In this document: positions 35,379 to 44,344 of the stretch, one piece after another | Layout of the letters: every line of letters begins with the position of its first letter | Numbering within the stretch: position 1 is the stretch's first letter | DNA from: Pseudomonadota bacterium | GTDB taxonomy: Bacteria; Pseudomonadota; Gammaproteobacteria; Steroidobacterales; Steroidobacteraceae | DNA length: 64,000 nt | Assembly (NCBI GenBank): GCA_016703895.1 | Contig: JADJBE010000007.1 | Location: 1 to 64,000, forward strand | Direction: 5' to 3' | Program-made: the position numbers and the translations under genes | The notes under the pieces: generated by a model | Told to the model about the DNA's origin: nothing | Databases searched by the model: none | Seen by the model: the letters and a program-made list of their open reading frames with translations, nothing else

Positions 35379-37250
35379 TCAGATCGACAGGCTAGCGACC
35401 TTGCGCTTGCCGCCATACACCAAAGTGATCAGCGCGCGCGCGCCGAGCAACGCCGTGAACATCGAGGTGATGATGCCCAGCGTCAACACCACCGCGAACC
35501 CGCGGATCGCGCCGGTACCGAATATCCAAAGCACAACACCGGCGATAAGCGTGGTGATGTTGGCATCGGCAATCGACGACAAGGCTTTCTCGAAGCCTGC
35601 ACGAATCGAGCTCTGCGGCGAATTGCCGTTGCGCAGTTCTTCGCGTATGCGCTCATAAATCAGGATATTGGCGTCGACCGCCATACCCACCGTCAAAATG
35701 ATGCCCGCGATGCCCGGCAGTGACAGCGCCGCACCCAGGCCCGATAGCAGCGCGGCGAGCAACACAACGTTTGCTAACAACACCGCGCAAGCCACCAAAC
35801 CGAAACCTTTGTAGTAGACCACCATGAATAAGAACACGACGGCCATGCCAATCATCAGCGCGCGCACGCCCTGCTCGATGTTCTGCTTGCCGAGCGACGG
35901 GCCAATCGCCCGCTCTTCGACGATAAAGATCGGCGCTGCCAGCGCGCCTGCACGCAGCAGCAAGGCAAGGTCCCGCGCTTCGGCGGTCGAGAGGCCCGTA
36001 ATCTGGAACTGATTGCTGAACACGCCCTGGATGGTGGCGAGGCTGATCACTTTCTCGGACTTGATTTCGCGCGGCACCAGCTCGCCAGCGAGGTTCTTCT
36101 GCATTTCACGCGTGATCTCGATGAACACCACGCCCATGCGACGGCCGACGTTGGCGCGCGTGTTCTGCAGCATCTGCTCGCCACCCTGCGCGCTCAGCCG
36201 CACCGACACCGTGGGGCCATCCTGAGTGGAGGTGCTGGTGGCATCCGTCAACTGATCGCCGGTAACAATGATCTCGCGCTTGAGCAGCACGGGCTGTTGA
36301 TTCTTGTCGCGATAGAGCTTCGAACCAAGCGGCGCACGACCGCGGCCCACGGCATCCGCAATCGAATTGGTCTCATCTGCCATGCGAAATTCGAGCGTCG
36401 CGACCTTGCTCAGCAGATCCTTCACGTCGGCCGAGTTCTGCACGCCCGGCAACTGCACAGCGATGCGTTCTGGTCCTTGCCGCTGCACGAGTGGCTCCGA
36501 GACACCCAGTTCGTTGACGCGGTGGCGCAGCGTGGTGATGTTCTGCTGGATGGCGTAGTTCTGGCGCATGCGGACCTGCTCGTCGGTCATCAGTGCTTCG
36601 ATCGACGGCCCGCTGTCGGTGTCATTGCGCTTGAAGCTGAGATCCGTGAAACGTTCCTCGAGCAGTTTGAACGCGGGGCCAGCGTCGGCACCCCGTGGCA
36701 ACACCACGCGCACACCATTCGGAATCTCGCTGTCGGCCGTGAACGTAGTCACGTCGCCGACCGGAATCTCCTGCTCACGCAAAGCGCGGCGGAAATCCTG
36801 CTCGTAGTTGGATAACAACTGCTCGACGGCACCGTTCACATCCACCTGAAACAATAGATACAGACCGCCGCGCAGATCGAGTCCCAGCGGCATGGGACGC
36901 AGCCCGACCTTGCGCAGAAACTCCGGCGCGCGTGGCGCAAACGACAATGCCGTGATGTATTCCTGACCAAGCCCGTCATTGACGGCGTCACGCGCCTGCA
37001 GCTGATCACCCACGTCCGCGAATCGGACCATGACTCGGCCAGCGTCGACGAAGGTCTTGGAAAAGGGCACTTGGCGCTCTTGCAAGAATGCTTCGACGGA
37101 TTTCTGCGCCACGGCGTCCATGGTCGAGCGATCCTTGCGAGCTACCTGTAGCGCTGGGTCCTCACCAAAGAAATTCGGCAGCGCAAACACAAACGCCACT
37201 AACAGGACGGCGGCGACCAGCCAATACTTCCAACGAGCAAACTCAAGCAT
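35379..37250 (-). CDS. secD: Protein translocase subunit SecD
   Basis: This large inner-membrane subunit has 623 residues, the normal length. It has an N-terminal membrane segment (WKYWLVAAVLLVAFVFALP), periplasmic P1 domain and five more membrane segments. Family motifs are PLGLDLRGGLYLLFQVDV, NELGVSEPLVQRQGPERIAV and TVGMAVDANILIYERIREEL. It lies 12 nt after yajC and 23 nt before secF in the standard yajC-secD-secF order. Confidence 0.97.
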   Translation of the reverse strand: MLEFARWKYWLVAAVLLVAFVFALPNFFGEDPALQVARKDRSTMDAVAQKSVEAFLQERQVPFSKTFVDAGRVMVRFADVGDQLQARDAVNDGLGQEYITALSFAPRAPEFLRKVGLRPMPLGLDLRGGLYLLFQVDVNGAVEQLLSNYEQDFRRALREQEIPVGDVTTFTADSEIPNGVRVVLPRGADAGPAFKLLEERFTDLSFKRNDTDSGPSIEALMTDEQVRMRQNYAIQQNITTLRHRVNELGVSEPLVQRQGPERIAVQLPGVQNSADVKDLLSKVATLEFRMADETNSIADAVGRGRAPLGSKLYRDKNQQPVLLKREIIVTGDQLTDATSTSTQDGPTVSVRLSAQGGEQMLQNTRANVGRRMGVVFIEITREMQKNLAGELVPREIKSEKVISLATIQGVFSNQFQITGLSTAEARDLALLLRAGALAAPIFIVEERAIGPSLGKQNIEQGVRALMIGMAVVFLFMVVYYKGFGLVACAVLLANVVLLAALLSGLGAALSLPGIAGIILTVGMAVDANILIYERIREELRNGNSPQSSIRAGFEKALSSIADANITTLIAGVVLWIFGTGAIRGFAVVLTLGIITSMFTALLGARALITLVYGGKRKVASLSI

Positions 37251-37262
37251 GTAGATCTGGCC

Positions 37263-37591
37263 TCAGGCGCTCTTGAGCGTGCCCTTGGGCACGAGCGAGG
37301 TCACCTGAAACCTCTGCACCTTGATGCGCACGCCGTCGGCAATCTCGACGGTGATGAACTGTTCACCCGCTTCGATGACCTTGCCGAGCACGCCGCCTGC
37401 GGTCACCACTTCATCGCCAGAGGCGAGCTTGGCCAACATCGCCTGGTGTTCCTTGGCCTTCTTCTGCTGTGGCCTGATCAACAGGAAGTAGAAGATGACA
37501 ATGAAGACCACCATCATCAGCAATGGCGCAAAGAGCCGCCGGGGGCAGCGCCAGCGCCCTGCGCGTAGGCGTCAGAGATCAGCAGGTTCAT
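37263..37591 (-). CDS. yajC: Preprotein translocase accessory subunit YajC, one frameshift
   Basis: This small membrane protein is associated with SecDF. The full start is at 37591 (MNLLISDAYAQGAGAAPGGS). One base is missing near 37530, before the membrane segment LLMMVVFIVIFYFLLIRPQQ. After it the frame reads normally (GDEVVTAGGVLGKVIEAGEQ). About 109 codons in total. It follows tgt on the same strand. Confidence 0.93.
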
Positions 37592-37674
37592 AGCATCTCA
37601 CCTTGCATAAAAACTTTGTAAATCAATAGTTTATGCGCCCGGCAGGTTGAATACGCGGGCGAATCAGCCGGCGA

Positions 37675-38832
37675 TTATGCCACAGCCTCGGCCGAAGCCA
37701 GCCGTCGTGCGAAAAAGTTACGGGCAAATTGGGCCGTTTCGCCGCGCTCGATCGCGCCGCGCAGCTGGCGCATGAGATCCAGATAGAAGTGCAGATTGTG
37801 GAGCGTATTGAGTCGTGACCCCAGGATCTCGTTGCAGCGATCGAGGTGCCGCAGATAGGCACGCGAATAGTTGCGACAGGTGTAGCAACCGCAGCCGGGG
37901 TCGAGAGGGCCCGTGTCGCTCTGGTGGGCCGCGTTACGAATATTGACGACTCCCGTGCTCGTGAACAAATGGCCGTTGCGGGCGTGGCGGGTCGGCATGA
38001 CGCAGTCGAACATGTCGACGCCTCGCAGAACTGCCTGGACGATATCCTCCGGGCGTCCCACGCCCATGAGGTAGCGCGGCCGATCGCGCGGCATGTGCGG
38101 CAGCACACCCTCGAGCACCGCAAGTCGTTCTGCTTCCGGCTCGCCAACTGCCAGGCCACCGATCGCGAGACCCGGAAAATCCAGCCGTTCGAGCGCCTCG
38201 AGCGAGGCGAGACGCAGCGGCAGATGCATACCGCCTTGCACAATGCCAAACAGTGCGCCCGGCGGTCCGTCGGGGGCGAGACCATCCGACACCGCAGGCA
38301 GACGAGCATAGTGGGTGGCACTGCGGGCCGCCCAGCGCATCGAGCGTTCCATCGACGCCCGGGCTTCGGCCTCGGTTGCCGGATAGGCCGTGCAATCGTC
38401 AAGCACCATAACGATGTCCGAGCGCAGCGCATGCTGCACATCCATGGAATCCTCTGGCTTCAGCCGCACGGCGGAGCCGTCGACGGGTGACTGGAAGCGC
38501 ACGCCCTCTTCGCTGATCTTGCGCAACTCCGCCAGGCTGAAGACTTGAAAGCCGCCCGAGTCGGTGAGGATGGGATGCTGCCAATGCATGAAGCCGTGCA
38601 GGCCGCCATGGGCGGCGACGACCCCGGGACCAGGGCGCAACATCAGGTGAAACGTATTGCCCAGAACGATCTGTGCACCTAACGACTCGAGCTCCTCGGG
38701 GGTCATCGCCTTGACCGTGCCGTAAGTGCCTACCGGCATGAAGGCCGGCGTGTCGACGACTCCATGGCGCAACTGCAAACGGCCGCGGCGCGCGTCACCA
38801 TCGATCGCCAGACATTCAAAGCTGGCGCTCAT
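37675..38832 (-). CDS. tgt: Queuine tRNA-ribosyltransferase
   Basis: This enzyme exchanges guanine-34 for preQ1 in tRNAs with GUN anticodons. It has 385 residues. The catalytic aspartates lie in LTDSGGFQVFSL and GVDMFDCVMPTRHARNG. The zinc site is GCGCYTCRNYSRAYLRHL with a His about 26 residues on (NTLHNLHFY). It overlaps queA by 4 nt, consistent with a queuosine operon queA-tgt-yajC-secD-secF. Confidence 0.98.
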   Translation of the reverse strand: MSASFECLAIDGDARRGRLQLRHGVVDTPAFMPVGTYGTVKAMTPEELESLGAQIVLGNTFHLMLRPGPGVVAAHGGLHGFMHWQHPILTDSGGFQVFSLAELRKISEEGVRFQSPVDGSAVRLKPEDSMDVQHALRSDIVMVLDDCTAYPATEAEARASMERSMRWAARSATHYARLPAVSDGLAPDGPPGALFGIVQGGMHLPLRLASLEALERLDFPGLAIGGLAVGEPEAERLAVLEGVLPHMPRDRPRYLMGVGRPEDIVQAVLRGVDMFDCVMPTRHARNGHLFTSTGVVNIRNAAHQSDTGPLDPGCGCYTCRNYSRAYLRHLDRCNEILGSRLNTLHNLHFYLDLMRQLRGAIERGETAQFARNFFARRLASAEAVA

Positions 38833-39860
38833 GCGTGCGCCTCGCGCGCAGGCTTGATGAACATCGCATCCCCGTAACTGAAAAACCGATAGCGCTGCGC
38901 AACCGCATGGCCATAGGCCGCCAAAATGTTCGCGCGCCCCGCGAACGCGCTTACCAGCATCAGCAAGGTCGACTCCGGCAGGTGGAAATTGGTAATCAAT
39001 CGATCGACGACGTGGAAACGAAACCCCGGCATGACAAACAGGCTCGTATCACCTACGAACGGCTCAAGCCTACCCTGACCCGCAGCGGTCTCCAGCGCGC
39101 GTACAACTGTGGTGCCCACCGCGATCACCCGCCCACCCCGCTGGCGGCAGGCGGCGACGGCGGTGCACAGCGCCGCGCTCACCTCGGTGAACTCGGCATG
39201 CATCACATGCGCGCCTACCGACTCAGTGCGCACCGGTTGAAATGTACCAGCGCCAACATGCAGCGTGACGAACGCCGTGCTAACCCCCTTCGCCTCCAGT
39301 CTTGACACCAACAATTCGTCAAAGTGCAGACTGGCGGTTGGCGCTGCCACCGCCCCGGCGTGACGCGCGAAGCGACTCTGGTATCGATCACGATCCATGG
39401 CTGCCGGTGCACGCGTGATATAGGGCGGCAGGGGTACGTGGCCGTGTGTCTCAAAAAATTCGAGCGCCGCACGTGGCAATTTCGCAATCCAGAGGTCACC
39501 CTCACGAGTGAGCATCTCGACGTCGCCCCCGGCGGTTGCGATCCGCATCCCGGGCCGCACCGGCTTGCTGGCACGCGCATGGAGCAGCGCCCGGTCCTGT
39601 TCGAGTGGTCGCTCGAGCAGGAACTCGACCTGCCCACCACTGGGTTTGCGGCCGTAGAGGCGCGCCGGAATCACCCGCGTGTCGTTGAACACCAGCAGGT
39701 CTGCGGGCTCCAGCAGACCCGGCAGGTCAAGGATCTGCCGGTCGCTCACCTCGCCTGTCACGCCGTCGAGGCATAGCAGTCGGCTGGCAGACCGCTCGGG
39801 CAGCGGCTCCTGGGCGATCAGCTCGGCTGGCAGGTCATAGTGGAAATCGGCACGGCGCAC
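38829..39860 (-). CDS. queA: S-adenosylmethionine:tRNA ribosyltransferase-isomerase
   Basis: This enzyme makes epoxyqueuosine in tRNA from preQ1 and the ribosyl part of SAM. It has 343 residues. It starts RRADFHYDLPAELIAQEPLP. Motifs include VFNDTRVIPARLYGRKPSGG, VTLHVGAGTFQPVRTE and LITNFHLPESTLLMLVSAFA, ending YGDAMFIKP. It is the first gene of the leftward queuosine/Sec run and diverges from the tRNA-Leu gene. Confidence 0.98.
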   Translation of the reverse strand: MRRADFHYDLPAELIAQEPLPERSASRLLCLDGVTGEVSDRQILDLPGLLEPADLLVFNDTRVIPARLYGRKPSGGQVEFLLERPLEQDRALLHARASKPVRPGMRIATAGGDVEMLTREGDLWIAKLPRAALEFFETHGHVPLPPYITRAPAAMDRDRYQSRFARHAGAVAAPTASLHFDELLVSRLEAKGVSTAFVTLHVGAGTFQPVRTESVGAHVMHAEFTEVSAALCTAVAACRQRGGRVIAVGTTVVRALETAAGQGRLEPFVGDTSLFVMPGFRFHVVDRLITNFHLPESTLLMLVSAFAGRANILAAYGHAVAQRYRFFSYGDAMFIKPAREAHA

Positions 39861-39889
39861 CGACGCATGTTAGCAGGCGCCAATTCCTT

Positions 39890-39895
39890 TATACT
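39890..39895 (+). promoter_or_regulatory. Candidate -10 element of the tRNA-Leu gene
   Basis: TATACT lies 31 bp before the first tRNA base, in the 66-bp gap between queA and the tRNA gene. No clear -35 at optimal spacing was found. It is offered from position and match to the consensus only. Confidence 0.35.
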
Positions 39896-39926
39896 TGGCG
39901 TTGCATATGCGACGACTGTTGTTCCT

Positions 39927-40240
39927 GCCCGAGTGGCGGAATTGGTAGACGCAGTGGACTCAGACAAATTTGAGCCCTCGAGGGAAACCTCGCAGGTGTA
40001 GCCCGTCAAAGTCGGTAGAGGCCCTGGACGCAAGTCCGCGCTAATGCCGAGCCAAGCCCAGTGATGAAAATCGCCGGGAAGGTGTAGAGAGCAGACGGCG
40101 GGCACCTACAGCCGTAAGGCCATGGTGAAGGCGTGCTCCAGACCACGAACGTCGTGCGAACGACGGCGGCCAAAGCCGAAGTGGTAAGAAAATCCACCGC
40201 CGTTAAAAGCGTGTCGGTTCGACTCCGACCTCGGGCACCA
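39927..40240 (+). tRNA. tRNA-Leu(CAA) interrupted by a group I intron
   Basis: The 5' exon (39927-39961) and 3' exon (40189-40240) join into an 87-nt class II tRNA. The acceptor stem GCCCGAG pairs with CTCGGGC and is followed by A and an encoded CCA. The anticodon stem is GTGGA/TCCAC. The loop becomes C-T-CAA-A-A after removing the insert, giving anticodon CAA. The long variable arm (CGCCGTTAAAAGCGT) and the T arm (GTCGG-TTCGACT-CCGAC) are typical of tRNA-Leu. The anticodon is split between bases 34 and 35, the position also used in cyanobacterial tRNA-Leu(UAA). The tRNA cannot function without splicing. Confidence 0.93.
39962..40188 (+). ncRNA. Group I self-splicing intron (IC3 type) in tRNA-Leu
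   Basis: This 227-nt insert carries the conserved group I core, closely resembling the Azoarcus tRNA-Ile intron: GAGCCCTCGAGGGAAACC (P1/P2 side), GTCAAAGTCGGTAGAGGCC, ATGCCGAGCCAAGC, GAAGGTGTAGAGAGCAGACG (P7 and guanosine site) and TGGTGAAGGCGTGCTCCAGA (P7 3' strand). The P7 strands GAGCA and TGCTC pair, and both differ from the Azoarcus pair as a covariation. The insert ends with the required G (40188). No open reading frame is present, so it is not a homing-endonuclease intron. The base before the 5' splice site is C, not the usual U. Confidence 0.92.
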
Positions 40241-40244
40241 ATTC

Positions 40245-40278
40245 GGTCCCCGGTCTTGGACAACCAAGGCCGGGGACC
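40245..40278. terminator. Strong hairpin after the tRNA gene
   Basis: GGTCCCCGGTCTTGG (40245-40259), loop ACAA, then CCAAGGCCGGGGACC (40264-40278) form a 15-bp stem with a single G-U pair. It starts 4 bp after the CCA end. There is no T tract, so it may be a processing or terminator-like structure rather than a classical intrinsic terminator. Confidence 0.5.
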
Positions 40279-40292
40279 CAGCTTGGAAACTC

Positions 40293-40832
40293 ATGAATTT
40301 TTGTAGCCAATGCGGCTCGCCGGTCGAGCACAAGATCCCTGCAGGCGACAACCTGCCGCGGCATGTCTGTGCGCGCTGCGGCACCGTGCACTACAGCAAT
40401 CCGAAGCTCGTCGTCGGCTGCGTACCGGAATTCGACGGCAAGATCCTGCTGTGCAAACGCGGTATCGAGCCGCGGCTCGGCTATTGGACCGTCCCTGCTG
40501 GCTTCATGGAAAACGGCGAGACGCTGCAACAGGCCGCTGCCCGAGAAACCCAGGAAGAGGCCTTGAGCGAGGTTGAGGTGGGCTCCTTGATCGCAGTCGT
40601 GCACGTGACGCATGCCCATCAGGTGCATGTGTTTTTCCGGGCGCGCATGCTGCACGACAGATTTGGACCGACCGCCGAGAGTCTGGAAGTGAGATTGGTC
40701 GCAATCGAAGAAATCCCTTGGGATGATCTGGCCTTCCCCAGCACCGCGTTCACGCTGCGGCGGTATCTAGAGGACCGCGCAGCGGGCAGCTTAGGTCATC
40801 ACTTTGTAGAGCTGACACGGCGCTTCAGCTGA
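40293..40832 (+). CDS. NUDIX hydrolase with N-terminal zinc ribbon
   Basis: This nucleoside-diphosphate-linked hydrolase has 179 residues. The N-terminal zinc ribbon has two CxxC pairs (NFCSQCGSP and HVCARCGTV). The NUDIX box is GFMENGETLQQAAARETQEE, with the usual G, E, RE and EE residues; the G that normally follows the EE pair is replaced. Substrate (ADP-ribose, NADH or other) cannot be read from the sequence. It follows the tRNA gene and precedes fdxA on the same strand. Confidence 0.9.
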   Translation: MNFCSQCGSPVEHKIPAGDNLPRHVCARCGTVHYSNPKLVVGCVPEFDGKILLCKRGIEPRLGYWTVPAGFMENGETLQQAAARETQEEALSEVEVGSLIAVVHVTHAHQVHVFFRARMLHDRFGPTAESLEVRLVAIEEIPWDDLAFPSTAFTLRRYLEDRAAGSLGHHFVELTRRFS

Positions 40833-40905
40833 TTCGGCTCGCGCGTGGCAAAATGCGGCACCGGCCAAGTCGGTCCCATCGTTTTTGAGTCACAGGAATT
40901 GTTCA

Positions 40906-41229
40906 ATGACCTTTGTCGTCACCGAAGCCTGCATCAAGTGCAAATACACCGATTGCGTGGAAGTGTGTCCGGTCGACTGCTTCCACGAGGGTCCGAATTT
41001 TCTGGTGATCGATCCGGATGAGTGCATCGACTGCACCCTGTGCGAACCGGAGTGCCCGGTCGAAGCGATTTTCTCAGAAGATGAAGTGCCGGCGGAGCAG
41101 AAGCAATTCACTCAGCTCAACGCAGACCTAGCCAAAAAATGGCCCGTGATCACCGCGATGAAGCCGGCACCAGCCGACGCCAAGCAGTGGGAAGGCGTCG
41201 CAGACAAACTCAAGCTGCTCGAGAAATAA
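40906..41229 (+). CDS. fdxA: 7Fe ferredoxin (FdxA type)
   Basis: This electron carrier has one 3Fe-4S and one 4Fe-4S cluster. I start it at the ATG at 40906 (MTFVVTEACIKCKYTDCVEV), giving 107 residues. Cluster ligands are visible in CIKCKYTDCVEVCPVDCF and CIDCTLCEPECPVEA. The C-terminal part (LAKKWPVITAMKPAPADAKQ) is the usual FdxA extension. It is convergent with dsbC, 7 bp apart. Confidence 0.96.
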   Translation: MTFVVTEACIKCKYTDCVEVCPVDCFHEGPNFLVIDPDECIDCTLCEPECPVEAIFSEDEVPAEQKQFTQLNADLAKKWPVITAMKPAPADAKQWEGVADKLKLLEK

Positions 41230-41236
41230 GCGCGGC

Positions 41237-41983
41237 TCAACGCCGCGCGACGCTCTCGCGCAGTTTGTCGATAAGGCCTGCAGGCGGCAGGTAGCCCGGA
41301 ATCAAGTCGCCATTCTCGAGCACGATGGCCGGCGTTCCGCGCAGCACCAGATCCTGTCCGAGCTCGTAATCGCGCGCAATGGCGGTGGCGGCGCATTTGG
41401 GAGCCTTGACCGTCTCACCGCGCTTGGCACGCGTCAGTGCAAGTTTGCGGTCCGGCGAACACCACACCTGCTCCGCTTTAACCCAGGCATCACTTCCCGG
41501 CCCGGTGCGGGGATAGAGCAAATACCGCACCGCAATGCCCAGCTTGTTGTACTCCGCAATCTCCGAATGCAGACGCTGACAATAACCACAGTCGATGTCT
41601 GTAAACACGGTCACCGTGTACTTGGGATCTTTCGGACCAAATATGATCATCTCAGCGGTCGGAATGTCGCCGATCAACTGCTTGCGCACCAGACGGCGGC
41701 GCGACTCCGACAGATTATTGTCAGTGTCCAGATCGAACATGTCGCCCGCAATCAGATAGCGAGCGTCGCTGGCGACGTAGGCCACCGCGCCGCCACGGGT
41801 CACTTCAAACACGCCCGGCACTGGCGAGGCACGCACGTCCTCGGGCTTGACGCCCTCGATTTTCTTGGCAATCGCTGCGCGTACGTCGAGCTTGGTCTTG
41901 TCGGCGGCAGGTTGTTGTGCAAACGACAGCGTCGCACAGAGCAACGACAAGCTGATCACAAGCAACCAGTTGGATTTAAACAT
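41237..41983 (-). CDS. dsbC: Periplasmic disulfide isomerase DsbC
   Basis: This isomerase corrects non-native disulfides in the periplasm. The ATG at 41983 (MFKSNWLLVISLSLLCATLS) gives a clear signal peptide ending near SFA-QQPAA and 248 residues; the open frame upstream is not needed. An N-terminal dimerisation domain (IEGVKPEDVRASPVPGVFEV) precedes the thioredoxin domain, whose active site is FTDIDCGYCQRLHSE (CGYC). The cis-Pro is in RGTPAIVLENG. It lies downstream of xerD on the same strand. Confidence 0.95.
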   Translation of the reverse strand: MFKSNWLLVISLSLLCATLSFAQQPAADKTKLDVRAAIAKKIEGVKPEDVRASPVPGVFEVTRGGAVAYVASDARYLIAGDMFDLDTDNNLSESRRRLVRKQLIGDIPTAEMIIFGPKDPKYTVTVFTDIDCGYCQRLHSEIAEYNKLGIAVRYLLYPRTGPGSDAWVKAEQVWCSPDRKLALTRAKRGETVKAPKCAATAIARDYELGQDLVLRGTPAIVLENGDLIPGYLPPAGLIDKLRESVARR

Positions 41984-42169
41984 TGGCAACGCCACCCATC
42001 CTAATTGAAACCCCGAGCAGGAATTACCGGGGCTGCGGAGCGTTTGGACCGCCCTGCGACAAGAAGGTTCGGGCCCGCAGGCCCGACCAGGCGCGCAGTC
42101 TAGCAGAGGAATGGGGACGCTCACGCCGCGCGGCAATCGGCGTCGGCAGCGGCAGTGATTCCGCGCAGA

Positions 42170-43114
42170 CTAGCCGCGCGGATGGTGCTGCTGATGCATG
42201 TCCTTCAGACGCTCCCGAGCCACGTGGGTGTAGATCTGGGTCGTCGACAGGTCGCTGTGTCCGAGCAGCATCTGCACGACACGCAAGTCGGCACCATGGT
42301 TCAACAAGTGCGTTGCGAAAGCGTGCCGCATCGTGTGCGGTGACAGACCCTTGTCGATCTGTGCCTTGCGGGCATAGCGCTTGATGATGTGCCAGAAGGC
42401 CTGGCGAGTCATGCGGTCACCGCGGCGCGTGGGGAACAGAAAATCAGTGGTCCGATCCAACAGGATTTCGTTGCGCGGCCCGCGGACGAAATCAGTCAGC
42501 CAGCGCACAGCTTCCTCACCGAGGGGGATCAGGCGCTCGCGATTGCCCTTGCCGACGATGCGGATGACACCCTGATTGGTATTGATCTGACTATATTTGA
42601 GATTGACGAGCTCGGTGACCCGCAACCCTGTGGCATAGAGCACCTCGAGCATGGTGCGATCGCGATGACCGAGCGGATCGGAGATCAGCGGTGCATTGAG
42701 TAACGACTCGACTTCTTCTTCGCTCAGCGACTTCGGCAGTGAGCGGCCGATCTTTGGCATCGCGATCTGCGCCGTCGGGTCGTCACGCAGGATTCCTTCA
42801 CGAACAAGATAGCGAAAGAAGCGGCGGAACGACGACAGCTGTCGTGCGGTCGATCGTGGTCGCGCACCATACTCGACGCGATAGGCGATGAACCCCAGCA
42901 GATCAGCGCGGGTCGTGCGAGTCAGCATGACCTCGCGATCCGCGAGCCAGCGCGACAAGGCCGTCAGGTCGGCGCGATATGCGGCGAGCGTATTTGCGGC
43001 AAGGCCTCGCTCCATCCACACAGCGTCGAGAAATTGCGAGACCGTGGGATCGATGGCTGCCGCCGTCGTCGATTCGGCAGTTGCAGTGGCGTGCTTGGCC
43101 AAGTGCGTACTCAT
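42170..43114 (-). CDS. xerD: Tyrosine recombinase XerD
   Basis: This recombinase resolves chromosome dimers with XerC at dif. The ATG at 43114 (MSTHLAKHATATAESTTAAA) gives 314 residues with a short poorly conserved leader before VSQFLDAVWMERGLAANTLA. Catalytic residues are R in YATGLRVTELVNL, HxxR in SPHTMRHAFATHLL, H in LLGHSDLSTTQIY and the terminal Tyr in TQIYTHVAR. It precedes dsbC, a common gammaproteobacterial arrangement, so it is a housekeeping recombinase and not part of a mobile element. Confidence 0.96.
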   Translation of the reverse strand: MSTHLAKHATATAESTTAAAIDPTVSQFLDAVWMERGLAANTLAAYRADLTALSRWLADREVMLTRTTRADLLGFIAYRVEYGARPRSTARQLSSFRRFFRYLVREGILRDDPTAQIAMPKIGRSLPKSLSEEEVESLLNAPLISDPLGHRDRTMLEVLYATGLRVTELVNLKYSQINTNQGVIRIVGKGNRERLIPLGEEAVRWLTDFVRGPRNEILLDRTTDFLFPTRRGDRMTRQAFWHIIKRYARKAQIDKGLSPHTMRHAFATHLLNHGADLRVVQMLLGHSDLSTTQIYTHVARERLKDMHQQHHPRG

Positions 43115-43260
43115 TGATTGAAAGCGGAAAATTCCTGACCTGCAGTATGCGGATCGCTGCAGGGGCTTCGGCGTGATCACCTTCACAGGCCGCGAAAAGC
43201 ATTAACATAAAGAGAACCAGTTCACATCAATTGGCCAGCAGACATAACCGACAATGCGCG

Positions 43261-44031
43261 ATGACTGAAATCCCTGCCTCGCAGCCACAGCAAGCAAGTG
43301 CTTGGCTGGCGCCGCTACGCGTCCTGTACGGGGTATATGCACTCGCGGTTTTCGTCATCCTTGCGTTGCTCGCGCTCGCTTGCATTTTGCTGCTGCCGAC
43401 GCTCCGTTGGCGCCGCACTGCAGCGCGCAACGCCGCACGCGCCAGCTTGTTTCTCACCGGCATGCCAGTCAACCTGCGCGGCGCATCCATGATTCCAAAC
43501 AATCAATGTGTCGTCGTCGCCAATCACGCCAGTTATCTCGATGGCATTGTATTCACCGCCGTGCTACCGCCTAGATTTGGCTTTGTGGTCAAGCGCGAAA
43601 TGGATTCCGTGCCGCTGGCGGGCCTATTGCTGCGACGCATCGGCTCCGAGTTCGTCGATCGCAGCAATCGCAACAAAAGCGCGAGTGACGCCCGACGGGT
43701 GCTGCGCACCGCATCCAATGGGCACTCGCTGGTGTTCTTTCCCGAAGGCACGTTTGCCAATGAACCCGGGCTGCTGAAGTTCCACACAGGCGCGTTCGCC
43801 ATCGCGGCGCGGGCCGGCTGTCCGATCGTACCCGCAATCATTCGCGGTACACGTCACGTGCTACCGGGTTCGCGTTTTCTGCCGCTACCTGGCCCGATCC
43901 TGGTCGAGTTTCTCAATCCCATCACCACCAACGTAACCAACGGCGAACAGTCAGCGATCGAACTGCGCGACCGGTCACGACAACGCATTCTTGAGGAACT
44001 GGGCGAACCAGATTTGTCGAACGCTGCGTGA
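43261..44031 (+). CDS. 1-acyl-sn-glycerol-3-phosphate acyltransferase family protein
   Basis: This PlsC-type acyltransferase probably makes phosphatidic acid or transfers acyl groups to a related acceptor. The ATG at 43261 (MTEIPASQPQQASAWLAPLR) gives 256 residues; a TTG 30 nt upstream is in frame. One N-terminal membrane segment (VYALAVFVILALLALACILL) is present. The acyltransferase boxes are NHASYLD (HX4D) and FFPEGTFANEPGLLKFHTGA. It faces the mutase gene across 570 bp filled by palindromic repeats. Confidence 0.9.
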   Translation: MTEIPASQPQQASAWLAPLRVLYGVYALAVFVILALLALACILLLPTLRWRRTAARNAARASLFLTGMPVNLRGASMIPNNQCVVVANHASYLDGIVFTAVLPPRFGFVVKREMDSVPLAGLLLRRIGSEFVDRSNRNKSASDARRVLRTASNGHSLVFFPEGTFANEPGLLKFHTGAFAIAARAGCPIVPAIIRGTRHVLPGSRFLPLPGPILVEFLNPITTNVTNGEQSAIELRDRSRQRILEELGEPDLSNAA

Positions 44032-44289
44032 TTGGGGAGACTGAGCATCGCGGTGGCCGTGTACGGCCGAGGGGCGCAAGTGTTCGAATCGAGCTACCAG
44101 TGGCTACGCCATTTGCCGCCGCGCGGCAGATTTATTGTTTGGTTAGCGATGCCGGTAACGTTAGCGCAAGGCTCACTGGCAGGGGGAGCGCGGCTCAGCA
44201 CGCTGCGAGCGAAGTATGCCGTGACCACTGTCGAGCACTCGCTCCCCTCGACCGTACACGGCCACCGCGGCGCTCGCGCGCAATCACGC
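44026..44289. repeat. Long inverted repeat, second family
   Basis: Arms 44049-44074 and 44244-44269 are complementary at 25 of 26 positions. Outside them, GCGTGATTG at 44026-44034 pairs with CAATCACGC at 44281-44289. The element starts over the stop codon of the acyltransferase gene. Its interior is also partly self-complementary. The core sequence differs from the family at 29657 and 30494. A small palindrome around GTTTAAAC lies just after it (about 44316-44340). Confidence 0.75.
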
Positions 44290-44344
44290 CGCGGTTTCGC
44301 TTACGAGTCTAGGGCCACCGAGTGTTTAAACTCTCGCGGTAAGT

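Noticed and set aside
42170..43114. Tyrosine recombinase as a sign of a second mobile element
   Set aside because: It is XerD by sequence and sits next to dsbC as in other gammaproteobacteria.
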